Shown here: positions 10,086 through 18,405 of the stretch, one piece after another | Layout: each line of letters opens with the position of its first letter | Position numbering within the stretch: the first letter of the stretch is position 1 | Assembly (NCBI RefSeq): GCF_014647215.1 | Contig: NZ_BMOT01000001.1 | Coordinates: 62,001-126,000, forward strand | From: Shewanella aestuarii | GTDB lineage: Bacteria > Pseudomonadota > Gammaproteobacteria > Enterobacterales > Shewanellaceae | Reading direction: 5' to 3' | Length of the DNA: 64,000 nucleotides | The notes under the pieces: generated by a model | What the model was told of the DNA's origin: nothing | Databases searched by the model: none | What the model saw: only the letters and a program-made list of their open reading frames with translations | Position numbers and translations under genes: made by a program

Positions 10086-10698
10086 ATGTTAACAGTTTAC
10101 GGTGATATAAAGTCAGGAAATTGCTACAAGGTCAAATTGGTTTTAGCTCTACTAGGCATACCACATCACTGGCATGATATGGATATTTTACAGGGCGATA
10201 CGCAGCATGATTGGTATCTTCAAAAACACCCTTTTGGCAAAATTCCATTAATTGAAACCTCAAACGGTCAAATATTGTCAGAATCGAATGCCATCATGGG
10301 GTATTTGGCTGAAAACTCCGCACTGATCCCAAATGATCCCAAATGATCCCTTTGATAAGGCCAAAATGTATCAGTGGATGTTTTTTGAACAGTATAGCCA
10401 TGAGCCATACATCGCCGTAGCTCGCTTCATTCAGTATTATTTGGGGATGCCAGATGACAGGCTAGATGAATATAAAGCTATCCATATAAAAGGCTATAAA
10501 GCATTAGATTTAATGGAGCATGCCCTCAAAAAATCAGCGTTTCTTGTGGGTGAACAATTTACCTTAGCCGATATTGCTCTGTTTGCTTATACCCATGTTG
10601 CTCATCAGGGGGGATTTGATTTAAAAAACTATCCATCAATTCAGCAATGGCTTGCCAATGTTGAGCAACAAAATGGGTTTGTGGCTATGATGGATTAG
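10086..10698 (+). pseudogene. Glutathione S-transferase gene broken by a 10-bp tandem duplication
   Basis: The thioredoxin-like N-terminal half (LTVYGDIKSGNCYKVK, HPFGKIPLIE, LSESNAIMGYLAE) and the helical C-terminal half (FLVGEQFTLADIALFAYTH) of one GST lie in two frames. At 10326-10345 the 10-mer ATCCCAAATG occurs twice in a row; removing one copy joins the frames as ALIPNDPFDK. As it stands translation stops at 10344-10346 after the N-terminal domain. ATG 10086 is the likely start (GGAG 12 bases upstream); a GTG at 10068 is also open. Either a recent inactivating mutation or a slippage-prone switch. The substrate of the intact enzyme is unknown. Confidence 0.88.
10326..10345. repeat. 10-bp perfect tandem duplication causing a frameshift
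   Basis: ATCCCAAATG twice, with a further partial copy (ATCCC) following. The unit is not a multiple of three, so the extra copy shifts the GST reading frame by +1. Confidence 0.95.
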
Positions 10699-10898
10699 TT
10701 TTAGCCGGTGAATATTGAGTTGATTAGGCTAAAAGGATCAATGCAGTAATATCAGCCTAGACGCAAGTGAAGCTGATTAACTAGATAGTTATAGAATAGG
10801 GTGAACCGTACAAACTTTTTACCTTTTAATTATTTTCTGGTTAATCATCAGCGACATTGGCCTTAACCTGCGTTATTTTAAGTTCCCTATCTTGAGCT

Positions 10899-10915
10899 AA
10901 AGGCTAAGCCTTTTT
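10899..10915 (+). terminator. Weak intrinsic terminator after the GST pseudogene
   Basis: AAAGGC-TAA-GCCTTT followed by further T residues. The stem is only 6 bp with a 3-nt loop, so the call is tentative. The rest of 10699-10967 shows nothing else clear. Confidence 0.35.
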
Positions 10916-10967
10916 ATGCAAGCCAGCTTGAGCGCTAAAAAGCCTGCTTGCCTGTACAGAGTGTTTA

Positions 10968-11858
10968 ATGATCATTCAACCATACATATATTTTATTCCA
11001 TTAAATAAACAGTTGAGTCGAGTGCAGTTTGATCAGGGCTTGGCTTTAGGCTGGTTAACTGAGGATGAAATAACTAAGGTAAACCGTTATAAAGCTGAGC
11101 TTGCTCAACATAATGCACTGCAAGTGCGTTTAGCTTTAAGGGCGGTTTTATCAATGCACAGTGATGTGCTTCCCCATCAGTGGCAATTTGAGTATGGTGA
11201 TAAAGGTAAGCCGTGTTTAACCGCGGCATTACATGCGCGTTGCGGATTAGATTTTAACTTAAGTCATAGTGGTGAATGGCTTATGATTGGACTGTTAGGC
11301 GGCATAGAACAAAAATTACCCCAAGAATTACAGATTGCTTTGGGTGTCGATATTGAACGTCAGCGTACCAGTACTCACATCCACTCAATTTTAAATCACT
11401 ATTTTGCTCAGGCTGAAATCAATGACTTGTTAGCATTACCCGATGTGCTACAGCGGCAGCGTTTTTTTGACTTATGGGCATTGAAAGAAGCATTCATTAA
11501 AGCGACAGGCAAAGGCTTGGCACAATCGCTTAAGTCGTTTTCTTTTTCATTTAACGGCAATCAGGTGTTTCAACCCGAACACTCATCTGAACCATTGCCT
11601 TTGTTTGCCTGTAATGATTACATTGATTTTTCTGCCCCCAAAAGCCCAGAATTTTTGCCACAGATGCGCTGGCAATATTATTTTGGCCGCTTAACCTGTG
11701 AGTATCGATTCAGTGTGTGTATTGGTGCCAATGCTAAGGCTGCCCAATCAGCGGTTCCAGGCTTATCGTCTGGGTTAGATGACACTTCATTTAGCCAACC
11801 AATAATGAGGCTCACTACGCTTGCCGAGTTAATGGCCGCGGACTCAATTAGTGGGTAA
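10968..11858 (+). CDS. 4'-phosphopantetheinyl transferase (Sfp/EntD type)
   Basis: 296 residues. The enzyme moves the phosphopantetheine arm of CoA onto a serine of acyl- or peptidyl-carrier domains. The family motifs are present: DFNLSHSGEW, LGVDIERQR with the metal-binding acids, and the WALKEAFIKATGKGL helix. Shewanella strains carry such a gene (pfaE) for the polyunsaturated fatty acid synthase, and the size and N-terminus would suit that role, but no pfaA-D, NRPS or PKS gene is in view, so the partner is unknown. It stands alone with a 269-bp upstream gap and a plain ATG start. Confidence 0.88.
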   Translation: MIIQPYIYFIPLNKQLSRVQFDQGLALGWLTEDEITKVNRYKAELAQHNALQVRLALRAVLSMHSDVLPHQWQFEYGDKGKPCLTAALHARCGLDFNLSHSGEWLMIGLLGGIEQKLPQELQIALGVDIERQRTSTHIHSILNHYFAQAEINDLLALPDVLQRQRFFDLWALKEAFIKATGKGLAQSLKSFSFSFNGNQVFQPEHSSEPLPLFACNDYIDFSAPKSPEFLPQMRWQYYFGRLTCEYRFSVCIGANAKAAQSAVPGLSSGLDDTSFSQPIMRLTTLAELMAADSISG

Positions 11859-12267
11859 ACAAGGATAATGAGGCGAATAAATTAACTGTGCAAGTACGCA
11901 GTTTTAATTACAAAAAATGGGTTAAGTCGGCATGAGCATGCGTAGCTTTATTCTTCGCTCATTGCAGCGAGTGCATTTTTGTTAAGTCTTTGAATATTGC
12001 CTTGAACCTTGAATTTTCTTGACGCTTACTTTGAGCCAGCTCTGATAATGGCTTTACGATTTACTTTTAGTATGCCACCCGTGTAAACCATCGATAAAAG
12101 CATCTTTAGGGTTGTTAGTTTGACTATAAGTGGATGAAGATTTGTGTAAGGGATAATGATTAAAAACATTCGGTTAATAAGCTGTTTACGTCTATTAACC
12201 GAATGAGGTTTGATATTGCTAAAGGTTACTCAGGCAGAGGAAAACCAAGTAACGAGCCGTTAGAAGG
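11859..12267. other. Intergenic gap, 409 bp
   Basis: Lies between two convergent genes. Apart from the long hairpin near its right end (listed separately), no reading frame, repeat or promoter stands out. Confidence 0.6.
12162..12205 (-). terminator. Large hairpin, probable queF terminator
   Basis: A perfect 13-bp inverted repeat, CATTCGGTTAATA (12167-12179) and its complement (12193-12205), around a 13-nt loop. On the minus strand the stem is followed by five T residues, as expected for a terminator of queF. The stem is AT-rich for this role, so another function remains possible. Confidence 0.6.
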
Positions 12268-13122
12268 TTATTGCCTTGCTAAGCGATTTGATTCAGGTGG
12301 GTTTTCAAAATCACTGCGATAAGGATTTATGTCTAAACCACCTCTGCGAGTATAACGAGCATATACCGTCAGTTTTGAACAGCCACAGTACTTTTTCAAA
12401 TCAACAAAAATGCGTTCAATGCATTGTTCATGGAATTCATTGTGTTGGCGGAATGAAATTAAATAGCGTAGTAAACTCTCGCGATTTATTTTTGCCCCTT
12501 GGTAGCGGATCATCACGCTACCCCAATCTGGCTGAGACGTAATTAAACAATTTGATTTTAACAAATTAGAATTTAAGGTTTCTGCTACGTTTTTTTCTTC
12601 AGTGCTATCGAGTAAATAATCGGGATTAAATCCGTAGTCATCCACCTCGATATCTAAGTCATCGATACAAGTACCTGGTAATTCGACAATACGTTCAAGG
12701 TTAAACTGTTTTGGCTCAATCACTTTGACTGAAACATCACCTTGGGCACAATTCGATAGGTCATTTTTTAGGGTTTCCTCAACGACCTCAACACTTTCAA
12801 ATTTCGTTTGATTGAAACTGTTTAAGTACAATTTAAATGATTTAGATTCAATTAAATTAATACTATTGATGTCTAATTGCACTTCAGCAATCGCCACCAT
12901 TGGCTTACCTTTGCTGTTCAGCCATGACAATTCGTAAGCAGTCCATATGTCGGTGCCATGAAAGGGCAGTTCACCCGTTAATTCTATCGCATCACGGTTA
13001 AGTTTACGCGGGACCCCTTGCAGCAGTGATGCATCATATTCAGCTTGATACGCAGTAGATTGACCTAAAGTTAGGCCTTTAAGCGCATCAGCATCACTAT
13101 AAGGATCGTGATTTTGTGTCAT
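12268..13122 (-). CDS. queF: NADPH-dependent 7-cyano-7-deazaguanine reductase
   Basis: 284 residues, the long two-domain QueF form found in E. coli (282). It reduces the nitrile preQ0 to the amine preQ1 on the path to queuosine in tRNA. The catalytic cysteine is Cys192 in [14 protein letters not shown], with Asp199 close by in the same motif; the [10 protein letters not shown] segment of the T-fold is intact. It is divergent from syd, with 54 bp between the likely start codons, the same pairing as in E. coli. Confidence 0.95.
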   Translation of the reverse strand: MTQNHDPYSDADALKGLTLGQSTAYQAEYDASLLQGVPRKLNRDAIELTGELPFHGTDIWTAYELSWLNSKGKPMVAIAEVQLDINSINLIESKSFKLYLNSFNQTKFESVEVVEETLKNDLSNCAQGDVSVKVIEPKQFNLERIVELPGTCIDDLDIEVDDYGFNPDYLLDSTEEKNVAETLNSNLLKSNCLITSQPDWGSVMIRYQGAKINRESLLRYLISFRQHNEFHEQCIERIFVDLKKYCGCSKLTVYARYTRRGGLDINPYRSDFENPPESNRLARQ

Positions 13123-13176
13123 CTAATCGTTTTCCATGTCAAAATATCGCTTTATTATAAACTACGAGAAGCACTA

Positions 13177-13827
13177 GTGTCTTGTTCAACCGCACTTGAA
13201 ATTTTTATAAATAAGTATCTTATTGCCTATCGAGATGCTTTATCAGAATTGCCCCGTTATTATGCCTTAGGAGAGGATTCTGCTTGTATTCAAGGTCAGT
13301 TAGATGATGACCTTGATAAGGCTGTTTTTTTTACGCCATTTAAACGCAAAACGTGTGCAGATTTTCATAATGTTGAACATGCATTAGCCTTATCGCTTCA
13401 TGCTGATATTAATCTGTTTTATGGACAATTTTATAGTGCGCCGCTAATGTTCACTTCTGAATGGGGAGAGGGCGAGTTACTGCAAGCATGGAACCAGCAA
13501 GATTTTGAGTATTTACAGCAAAATATCATTGGCCATTTGATGATGAAGAAAAAACTGAAACAGCCACCGACCTGGTTTATTGGTGTCTTAGGTGATGGCG
13601 ATCAAATGCTGACAGTAGATAATGAAACAGGGGCGGTTTGCATTGAAATTCCTGGTGAAAAACCTTCACAAAAATTAGCTGATTCGCTTGAAGTTTTTTT
13701 AACATCCATTACCCCAAGGATTACTCCGCCAGTTAAGCCTGATACCTCGGAAGATGCCGAGTGGCAACATCCGGGTATTTGGCAACGTATTAAATTAATG
13801 TGGCAATATTTACTGCGCAAAAAGTAA
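13177..13827 (+). CDS. syd: SecY-interacting protein Syd
   Basis: Syd binds cytosolic loops of SecY and is thought to check the integrity of the SecYEG translocon; it is peripheral on the inner face of the membrane. The family pattern FEYLQQNIIGHLMMKKKLKQPPTWF-like core and the acidic groove region are present. The open frame reaches back to 13108, but the start is better placed at GTG 13177, preceded by GAGAAG at five bases, giving 216 residues against 181 in E. coli; the extra length is a C-terminal tail after the conserved domain, ending in basic residues. Confidence 0.9.
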   Translation: MSCSTALEIFINKYLIAYRDALSELPRYYALGEDSACIQGQLDDDLDKAVFFTPFKRKTCADFHNVEHALALSLHADINLFYGQFYSAPLMFTSEWGEGELLQAWNQQDFEYLQQNIIGHLMMKKKLKQPPTWFIGVLGDGDQMLTVDNETGAVCIEIPGEKPSQKLADSLEVFLTSITPRITPPVKPDTSEDAEWQHPGIWQRIKLMWQYLLRKK

Positions 13828-13837
13828 ACTGCGAATG

Positions 13838-14611
13838 TTATTGATGATCCCACGATAGGTTTGAAATAATCCGGCACGGTTCACAACGAAAGTGAAACAT
13901 ATCGAGCAAAGGGGTATCAAGTTTCCAATCTGCACTTCCACATTTAGGGCAAGGTCTATTTAATTCACTTTGAAGGCTTTGCCCGCCCACACGGTATAAA
14001 TAGTAATACGTTGGAATTTTGGTCAGATATTCAATTCTGCCGCGTAAGTCCCAGCCACGTCTATACATATCGCTGTCGACTGAGCTTATTTCTTCCAGTG
14101 CTGCAAACTCGGCTTTGGTCGCCGCCGCCATTTGTAATTCATCACATGCTTGCCATTCACTTTGCCATTTAATGATGCGTTTATGGTCGCCGTTAAACGT
14201 CGCTGGAATGTGATAAAGGGGAATAGGCAGTAAATTGTCACCGCTTCTGAGGGGTGAACACATGTGTACGTAACTGGTATAAAGCAGTTGCCAGCTAGCG
14301 GGCTCAGTATTACTGACCTCTGAGTTGATGTCCTGGCCAATAAACTTTTCTCTTGGTGTAAGCAGTTTAGCTTCTTTTAAGCCTGCTAATGTTGCTTTTA
14401 CCCAAGGGCTACTATGCCTATGCGCTAAACTGGTTTTTTCTGGCATCATTAAACGTGTTTTAAACTCACCATCATTGTACGCCACAGCAAATTCACGTCC
14501 TAAAATTTGTCCGTTTGCCCTTAGTGCTTCAAGGTATTGATTAATAGCCTTTTCAGCCAAACTAATCGTAGTATCGGCAAAAGGTTCAAAACGTAATTCA
14601 ATCACAAACAT
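13838..14611 (-). CDS. DUF2310 zinc-ribbon protein
   Basis: 257 residues, matching the DUF2310 family, described as a zinc-ribbon protein that may bind nucleic acid; no role is proven. The C-terminal ribbon is intact: CPKCGSADW, then FRCEPC about twenty residues later. The start codon overlaps the stop codon of the upstream small gene (TAATG), so the two are translationally coupled. It is convergent with syd with a 10-bp gap. Confidence 0.8.
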   Translation of the reverse strand: MFVIELRFEPFADTTISLAEKAINQYLEALRANGQILGREFAVAYNDGEFKTRLMMPEKTSLAHRHSSPWVKATLAGLKEAKLLTPREKFIGQDINSEVSNTEPASWQLLYTSYVHMCSPLRSGDNLLPIPLYHIPATFNGDHKRIIKWQSEWQACDELQMAAATKAEFAALEEISSVDSDMYRRGWDLRGRIEYLTKIPTYYYLYRVGGQSLQSELNRPCPKCGSADWKLDTPLLDMFHFRCEPCRIISNLSWDHQ

Positions 14612-14937
14612 TATAGAGCCTTGTCTTTCAGCTGTTGTTCTAGAAGTGCAACGCGTTGCAGTAATTCATTCACTTGCTGCTGCATTACTTGTTGTTGTGT
14701 CGCGATGACTTCAATACTTGCGATTTCGTTAGCTTCAGCCACTTTTTGTTCTGGTGCCACAAAGTCAGCAATAGCTTGCCATTCAGATTTTGGTAATGCT
14801 TTAAATTGCTGAAGTCCTTGAACAATCAGTGGCATGGGAACTTTACCCACTCGGCCTTTGATTAGCGCAACACTGGGTGTGTGACCATTGATGGCGATAG
14901 ATTTTGCCGCCGAAATAACTTGTTCAATTGGACTCAT
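14611..14937 (-). CDS. Small protein with C-terminal coiled coil, function unknown
   Basis: 108 residues. The N-terminal half (IEQVISAAKSIAINGHTPSVALIKGRVG) looks like a short helix-turn-helix fold, similar in feel to the N-terminus of KfrA-type DNA-binding proteins; the last 45 residues are rich in Q, E and L with a heptad pattern, suggesting a coiled coil and oligomer formation. It is the first gene of a two-gene unit with the DUF2310 zinc-ribbon gene, to which it is coupled by a TAATG junction. I do not recognise a named family with confidence. Confidence 0.7.
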   Translation of the reverse strand: MSPIEQVISAAKSIAINGHTPSVALIKGRVGKVPMPLIVQGLQQFKALPKSEWQAIADFVAPEQKVAEANEIASIEVIATQQQVMQQQVNELLQRVALLEQQLKDKAL

Positions 14938-15113
14938 AAATGGTGAAAAACCTCAGTTTTGGTTGGTGAAAACAACTAACTTTGTTATCTAATAAATATT
15001 AATTAATTAAAATCAGAGACTTAAAGTTGGCATGGTTATAGCATTAATAGGTCACATATTTAGTCAGCTACGACTTAAACATGATTCGTTTATTCTAACA
15101 AAAAGGACATCAC

Positions 15114-15500
15114 ATGAAATCAAATTTGATTGGCGCAGCATTGATCACCGCAATATCTTTAGGCTTGAGTGGTTGTGTATTAAACGTGGGCGACCATGAA
15201 TCAGGTAAAAATCACGATTATTGGGAAGTGCAACAAGAAAAAAATCGAACCAGTTTGACCCAATTATCCTTGGGAATGACGTTTGAGCAAGTTCAGGTCA
15301 TCATGGGAACTGCTGATTTCAGTGAAGCATTCGTCAGCCAGAATAATGTTCAGTCAGATAAAGAACAAGTTAAAGTGTTATTTTATCGTACACAATGGGC
15401 TAAAGGTGATGGCAAAACCACCAAAGATGAATGCACGCCAATTGTATTTAAAAATAATGAATTAATTGGTTGGGGCGACGCCGCATACAAGCAGATTTAA
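15114..15500 (+). CDS. DUF3192 lipoprotein
   Basis: 128 residues with a lipoprotein signal: basic start MKSN, hydrophobic core and lipobox LSGC, cleavage before Cys21. The mature part (RTSLTQLSLGMTFEQVQVIMGTADF) resembles the SmpA/BamE-like fold of DUF3192, common in Shewanella and Vibrio. Function unknown; location is the periplasmic face of a membrane. AAAGGA lies 8 bases before the ATG. Confidence 0.85.
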   Translation: MKSNLIGAALITAISLGLSGCVLNVGDHESGKNHDYWEVQQEKNRTSLTQLSLGMTFEQVQVIMGTADFSEAFVSQNNVQSDKEQVKVLFYRTQWAKGDGKTTKDECTPIVFKNNELIGWGDAAYKQI

Positions 15501-15511
15501 TCCATTTAAGG

Positions 15512-15745
15512 TTATTCATTTCTTAACATAACGTCCAATTGGTCTATCACTTCAGACCATTGGGCGTCTTCATTTAATGCTTCCGCTAAAAAGGCCTTCT
15601 GAGCGGATGTCCAAAATGGGGCTTCGACTAAACGGGCTTCTGCTGGCAATTGATGTACAGTAATAAAATGGTTTATGTCATCGATTTGATTTGGCAAACC
15701 AAGTTGCTTAAATAAATGGGTTAAATCTGTTTTTGTTGTATCCAT
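15512..15745 (-). CDS. DUF2789 small protein
   Basis: 77 residues, matching DUF2789 along its length (DTTKTDLTHLFKQLGLPN, then APFWTSAQKAFLAEALNEDAQW). No function is known. Convergent with the DUF3192 gene, 11 bp apart. An AAGGAAAG ribosome site precedes the ATG. Confidence 0.85.
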   Translation of the reverse strand: MDTTKTDLTHLFKQLGLPNQIDDINHFITVHQLPAEARLVEAPFWTSAQKAFLAEALNEDAQWSEVIDQLDVMLRNE

Positions 15746-15897
15746 GACGCTTTCCTTGATCCTGTGGTGTAGTGCACTTTGTTACTATAGAGCATTATTT
15801 ACAGTTCAGCTTGAACGAACTCAATTTGGTGATTGTTTCAATCTTGTTAACTTGCTAAGTTAGTTTTGAACGTAAAATAGTCAAGGAACAAACAATA

Positions 15898-16524
15898 ATG
15901 GAAAATCAAACCTTGGAACATTACAAAGCGGTATATTTAACAGCAGAAGATTTACGTGTAGCAGCTTCAATTATTTACAATGCATATCATGATGATCCAT
16001 TTTTTCTAGAAGTCTTTGGCCGTGAAGATAATAGCGTTTACGAACAGAAATTAAGGGCTGCTGTTCGTGAAGAATTAAACGAGTTATGGCAACAGGATCA
16101 GCCATTAATAGGTCTGTTTGATGGCGAGCGATTAATTGGTGTTGCCTGTGTTATCACTCAGCAAATTCCTATCGGGCAATCGCGTTATTGGCATTGGCGC
16201 TTAAAAATGGTGTTAGGAACAGGTTGGAAATCAACCCAAGGTCTAATGGAAAAAGAAACCTGTTTATTGAGTCATCTTCCTTCTGAAAAATGCGGCATTT
16301 TGCAGTTTATTGCGTTAACACCAACGGAGCAAAAAAAAGGCAATGGTGCTAAGTTAGTACAAGCGGTATTAAGTTGGTGTGATGAACAGCCTAATTTAGA
16401 GGGTATTGGCGTATTTGTTAATCATCCAAAGCATCATAAAGTTTTCTCTGATCAAGGCTTTAAAAGCTTGGCCAATGTAACGATTGGACAAGTTAATGGC
16501 GAAATTTTGTTTTACGCTAAATGA
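15898..16524 (+). CDS. GNAT-family N-acetyltransferase
   Basis: 208 residues with the acetyl-CoA-binding motif A region LQFIALTPTEQKKGNGAKLV, where QKKGNGAK stands for the usual Q/RxxGxG/A, followed by an IGVFVNHPKHHKVFSDQGF segment typical of the family end. The substrate cannot be told. It precedes the Mpo1-like gene with a 10-bp gap and is probably cotranscribed with it. Confidence 0.85.
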   Translation: MENQTLEHYKAVYLTAEDLRVAASIIYNAYHDDPFFLEVFGREDNSVYEQKLRAAVREELNELWQQDQPLIGLFDGERLIGVACVITQQIPIGQSRYWHWRLKMVLGTGWKSTQGLMEKETCLLSHLPSEKCGILQFIALTPTEQKKGNGAKLVQAVLSWCDEQPNLEGIGVFVNHPKHHKVFSDQGFKSLANVTIGQVNGEILFYAK

Positions 16525-16534
16525 GGCTGGTGCG

Positions 16535-16870
16535 ATGAGTAAACAATATCAGAGCTTTAAAGAATTTTATCCCTTCTATTTATCTCAGCACCAAGATGCT
16601 GTTTGTCGGCGATTACATTATCTCGGCAGCACAATAATTTTGGTGGTGTTTATTAACACATTGATTAACCAAAATTGGTGGCAATTAGTCTGGTTACCCT
16701 TTATCGGTTATGGATTTGCGTGGTTAGGACACTTTGTGTTTGAAAAAAATCGTCCAGCTACTTTCAGCTACCCTCTATATAGTCTAATGGGTGATTGGGT
16801 CATGTACTGGCAAATGATAAAAAATAAACTTGCTAGTGCCTTTAATCAAAATAATAAGTTTAAGGGGTAA
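16535..16870 (+). CDS. DUF962/Mpo1-like membrane protein
   Basis: 111 residues. The start is ATG 16535 (TGAGG eight bases upstream), not the earlier in-frame ATG at 16484 that would overlap the acetyltransferase. The family includes yeast Mpo1, an Fe-dependent dioxygenase in fatty-acid alpha-oxidation; conserved histidines lie in SQHQDA, RRLHYLG and WLGHFVFEKNRPATF. Two hydrophobic segments are present, so it should be in the inner membrane. Its bacterial substrate is unknown. Confidence 0.85.
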   Translation: MSKQYQSFKEFYPFYLSQHQDAVCRRLHYLGSTIILVVFINTLINQNWWQLVWLPFIGYGFAWLGHFVFEKNRPATFSYPLYSLMGDWVMYWQMIKNKLASAFNQNNKFKG

Positions 16871-17178
16871 AAAGAATCGCTTTCTTAAAACTATTTAATT
16901 GCTATTACCTTTTATGTCATATGAATAAGAGATTTTCAGAACTAGTTTTATGGGTCATCACACAGACAAAGTGGATGCTTTTAATGGCAAACATTATTTA
17001 GCTATCTTTAATTAATCCTCTCACATTCCGGTAGATTCAAGTTGGTATGCCTTACGTCTATCGGCCTCTCATTTTTGTAAAGCAATCGATTATTGGATAT
17101 CTGTTAATTAAGTGTTAGCAAGAAAGCTTACTCAGATTTTAAACAAACCACTCATCCAGCCTTAATTGCTCAATCAGA
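16871..17178. other. AT-rich non-coding stretch before the CsrB-type RNA locus
   Basis: No long frame and no clear terminator for the preceding gene. A 26-codon frame from 16921 (MNKRFSELVL...) has no ribosome site and is not called as a gene. Confidence 0.5.
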
Positions 17179-17196
17179 TGTAAGTGATCTCTTACA
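17179..17196 (+). promoter_or_regulatory. UvrY/GacA-type activator box of RNA 1
   Basis: TGTAAG-TGATCT-CTTACA is an exact match to the TGTAAG-N6-CTTACA palindrome bound by GacA/UvrY/VarA upstream of csr/rsm RNA genes. Its centre is about 175 bp before the proposed RNA start, a distance like that in E. coli csrB. GTTGTAGGT follows at 17199, as it does beside the second box. Confidence 0.85.
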
Positions 17197-17362
17197 TTGT
17201 TGTAGGTGTTAATCGTGACTGAATTACTAAAAAATGAACTTTAAAATTTAATTTTATTTAAAAACAATGGATTATGATTTTGTTTTATATGTCGACAGTG
17301 AGTTTTTATTAATGGACAATACAATTTATTTTATTTAAAAATCATTTATATACAATGATTAC

Positions 17363-17768
17363 ATCAAGTGAGGAAGACAGATAGGTTTGCTTCTAATGAG
17401 TAATAATACTGAATTACCACTTTGAATATCATGGATGAAATAAGGACACGCTCAAGGAAATAGAGCATGAGCTCGGCAAATGGATAGCCGAAACAAGGAT
17501 GAGTGGAAGCGAAAGCCGACACATGGAATCAAGGATTGGATAGCAGGAAGCTAATGGACAATTCGAAGGATTTGAATTTTCAGTAAAGGATGACTGAACA
17601 AAGGATTGAACTCAACATACGTCAGTAAAGGATTGTTGAGATGTAATGGATTAAAGGAAAGCCAGGATGGCTTTACGCATGGATGGGCAGGAAGCATTAA
17701 TTTAGCAAGGTAGCTAACGTAAAAGTTAAAATGGGCACAACCTCAATTCGGGTTGTGCCTTTTTATTT
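17363..17768 (+). ncRNA. csrB1: CsrB-type CsrA-sequestering small RNA, copy 1
   Basis: About 400 nt with some 21 GGA triplets, most as AGGA, AAGGAT, TGGA or CAGGA in short hairpin-like contexts. Such crowding of GGA marks RNAs of the CsrB/RsmZ class, which titrate the translational regulator CsrA. The 5' end is inferred from a TACAAT -10 element at 17351-17356 and is uncertain by some tens of bases; the 3' end is an intrinsic terminator. It shares two exact blocks (15 and 13 nt) with the second copy. BarA/UvrY control is expected from the box at 17179. Two such RNAs, CsrB1 and CsrB2, have been described in Shewanella oneidensis. Confidence 0.88.
17733..17768 (+). terminator. Intrinsic terminator of CsrB-type RNA 1
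   Basis: Perfect 9-bp stem GGCACAACC / GGTTGTGCC (17734-17742 and 17751-17759) with an 8-nt loop and a TTTTTATTT tail. Confidence 0.93.
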
Positions 17769-17807
17769 AGAGAACAATAGTTGTGGTCAGTGTTTTGCTA
17801 TTAAGTT

Positions 17808-17825
17808 TGTGAGATATATCTTACA
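17808..17825 (+). promoter_or_regulatory. UvrY/GacA-type activator box of RNA 2
   Basis: TGTGAG-ATATAT-CTTACA differs by one base from the TGTAAG-N6-CTTACA palindrome. The centre is about 178 bp before the proposed second RNA start, nearly the same distance as for copy 1, and GTTGTAGGT again follows (17829). Confidence 0.8.
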
Positions 17826-17994
17826 AAGGTTGTAGGTAAAATAGGTTTTGTTAATCAACTATCTCTTTTGGTTTTAATTTAAGTTGTTGTTTATTAGTGT
17901 TTTTGTTTGTTTTTATTAGTCTGTTGATGTTATTGTTTTGTTGCGGTGATGTTTTGTGGCTATCGGGGATTTCTTACTTAGATTAATATTAACT

Positions 17995-18405
17995 TAAGCT
18001 AAGGAATGCGAAATACAGGATGTGATCTAAGCAGGATGCTTAAAAACATTGGATGTGGTGTAAAGGATTGCAATAGTTTGCTAAAAAGGACAATCGCTCG
18101 TTTTAAGGATAAGACGAGATAAGTATCTAGGATTGATGCTTAACATGAGTTACCACTAGGATGGTGGGGAATGTAAAAATGGATTTCAGGGACGATATAA
18201 GGACACGCTCAGGATGGAGCAGGCTCGGTCAAAGGATAATCGAGTAAGAAGGATAGTACGAAAGTACAAGGATTCTCAAGGAAAGAGCAAGGATAGATGC
18301 AGGAGCAGCTTATACGCATGGATGGTGCAGGGAGCAGCCAAAATAGCAGGAAAGCTTAACAAGAGAACAGAAGGCCGTGACTTTATGTCGCGGCCTTTCT
18401 TTTTA
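17995..18405 (+). ncRNA. csrB2: CsrB-type CsrA-sequestering small RNA, copy 2
   Basis: About 410 nt with some 24 GGA triplets, again mainly AGGA/AAGGAT/CAGGATG, and a terminator at the end. The start is inferred from an AT-rich -10-like element near 17983-17988 and from the distance to the UvrY box. It shares ATAAGGACACGCTCA (18197-18211, also 17440-17454) and TACGCATGGATGG (18313-18325, also 17674-17686) with copy 1, but at different spacing, so the copies are old paralogues rather than a fresh duplication. A 67-codon frame inside (18214-18417) is chance: its codons are the GGA repeats. Confidence 0.87.
18371..18405 (+). terminator. Intrinsic terminator of CsrB-type RNA 2
   Basis: 11-bp stem AAGGCCGTGAC / GTCGCGGCCTT with one T-G wobble, a 5-nt loop and TTTCTTTTT after it. 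Confidence 0.93.

Noticed and set aside
10068-10088. GTG 10068 as GST start
   Set aside because: The family start fits ATG 10086 better, and the GGAG would lie inside the coding region otherwise.
16921-17001. Short frame MNKRFSELVL... before the CsrB-type RNAs
   Set aside because: 26 codons, no ribosome site, no recognised similarity.
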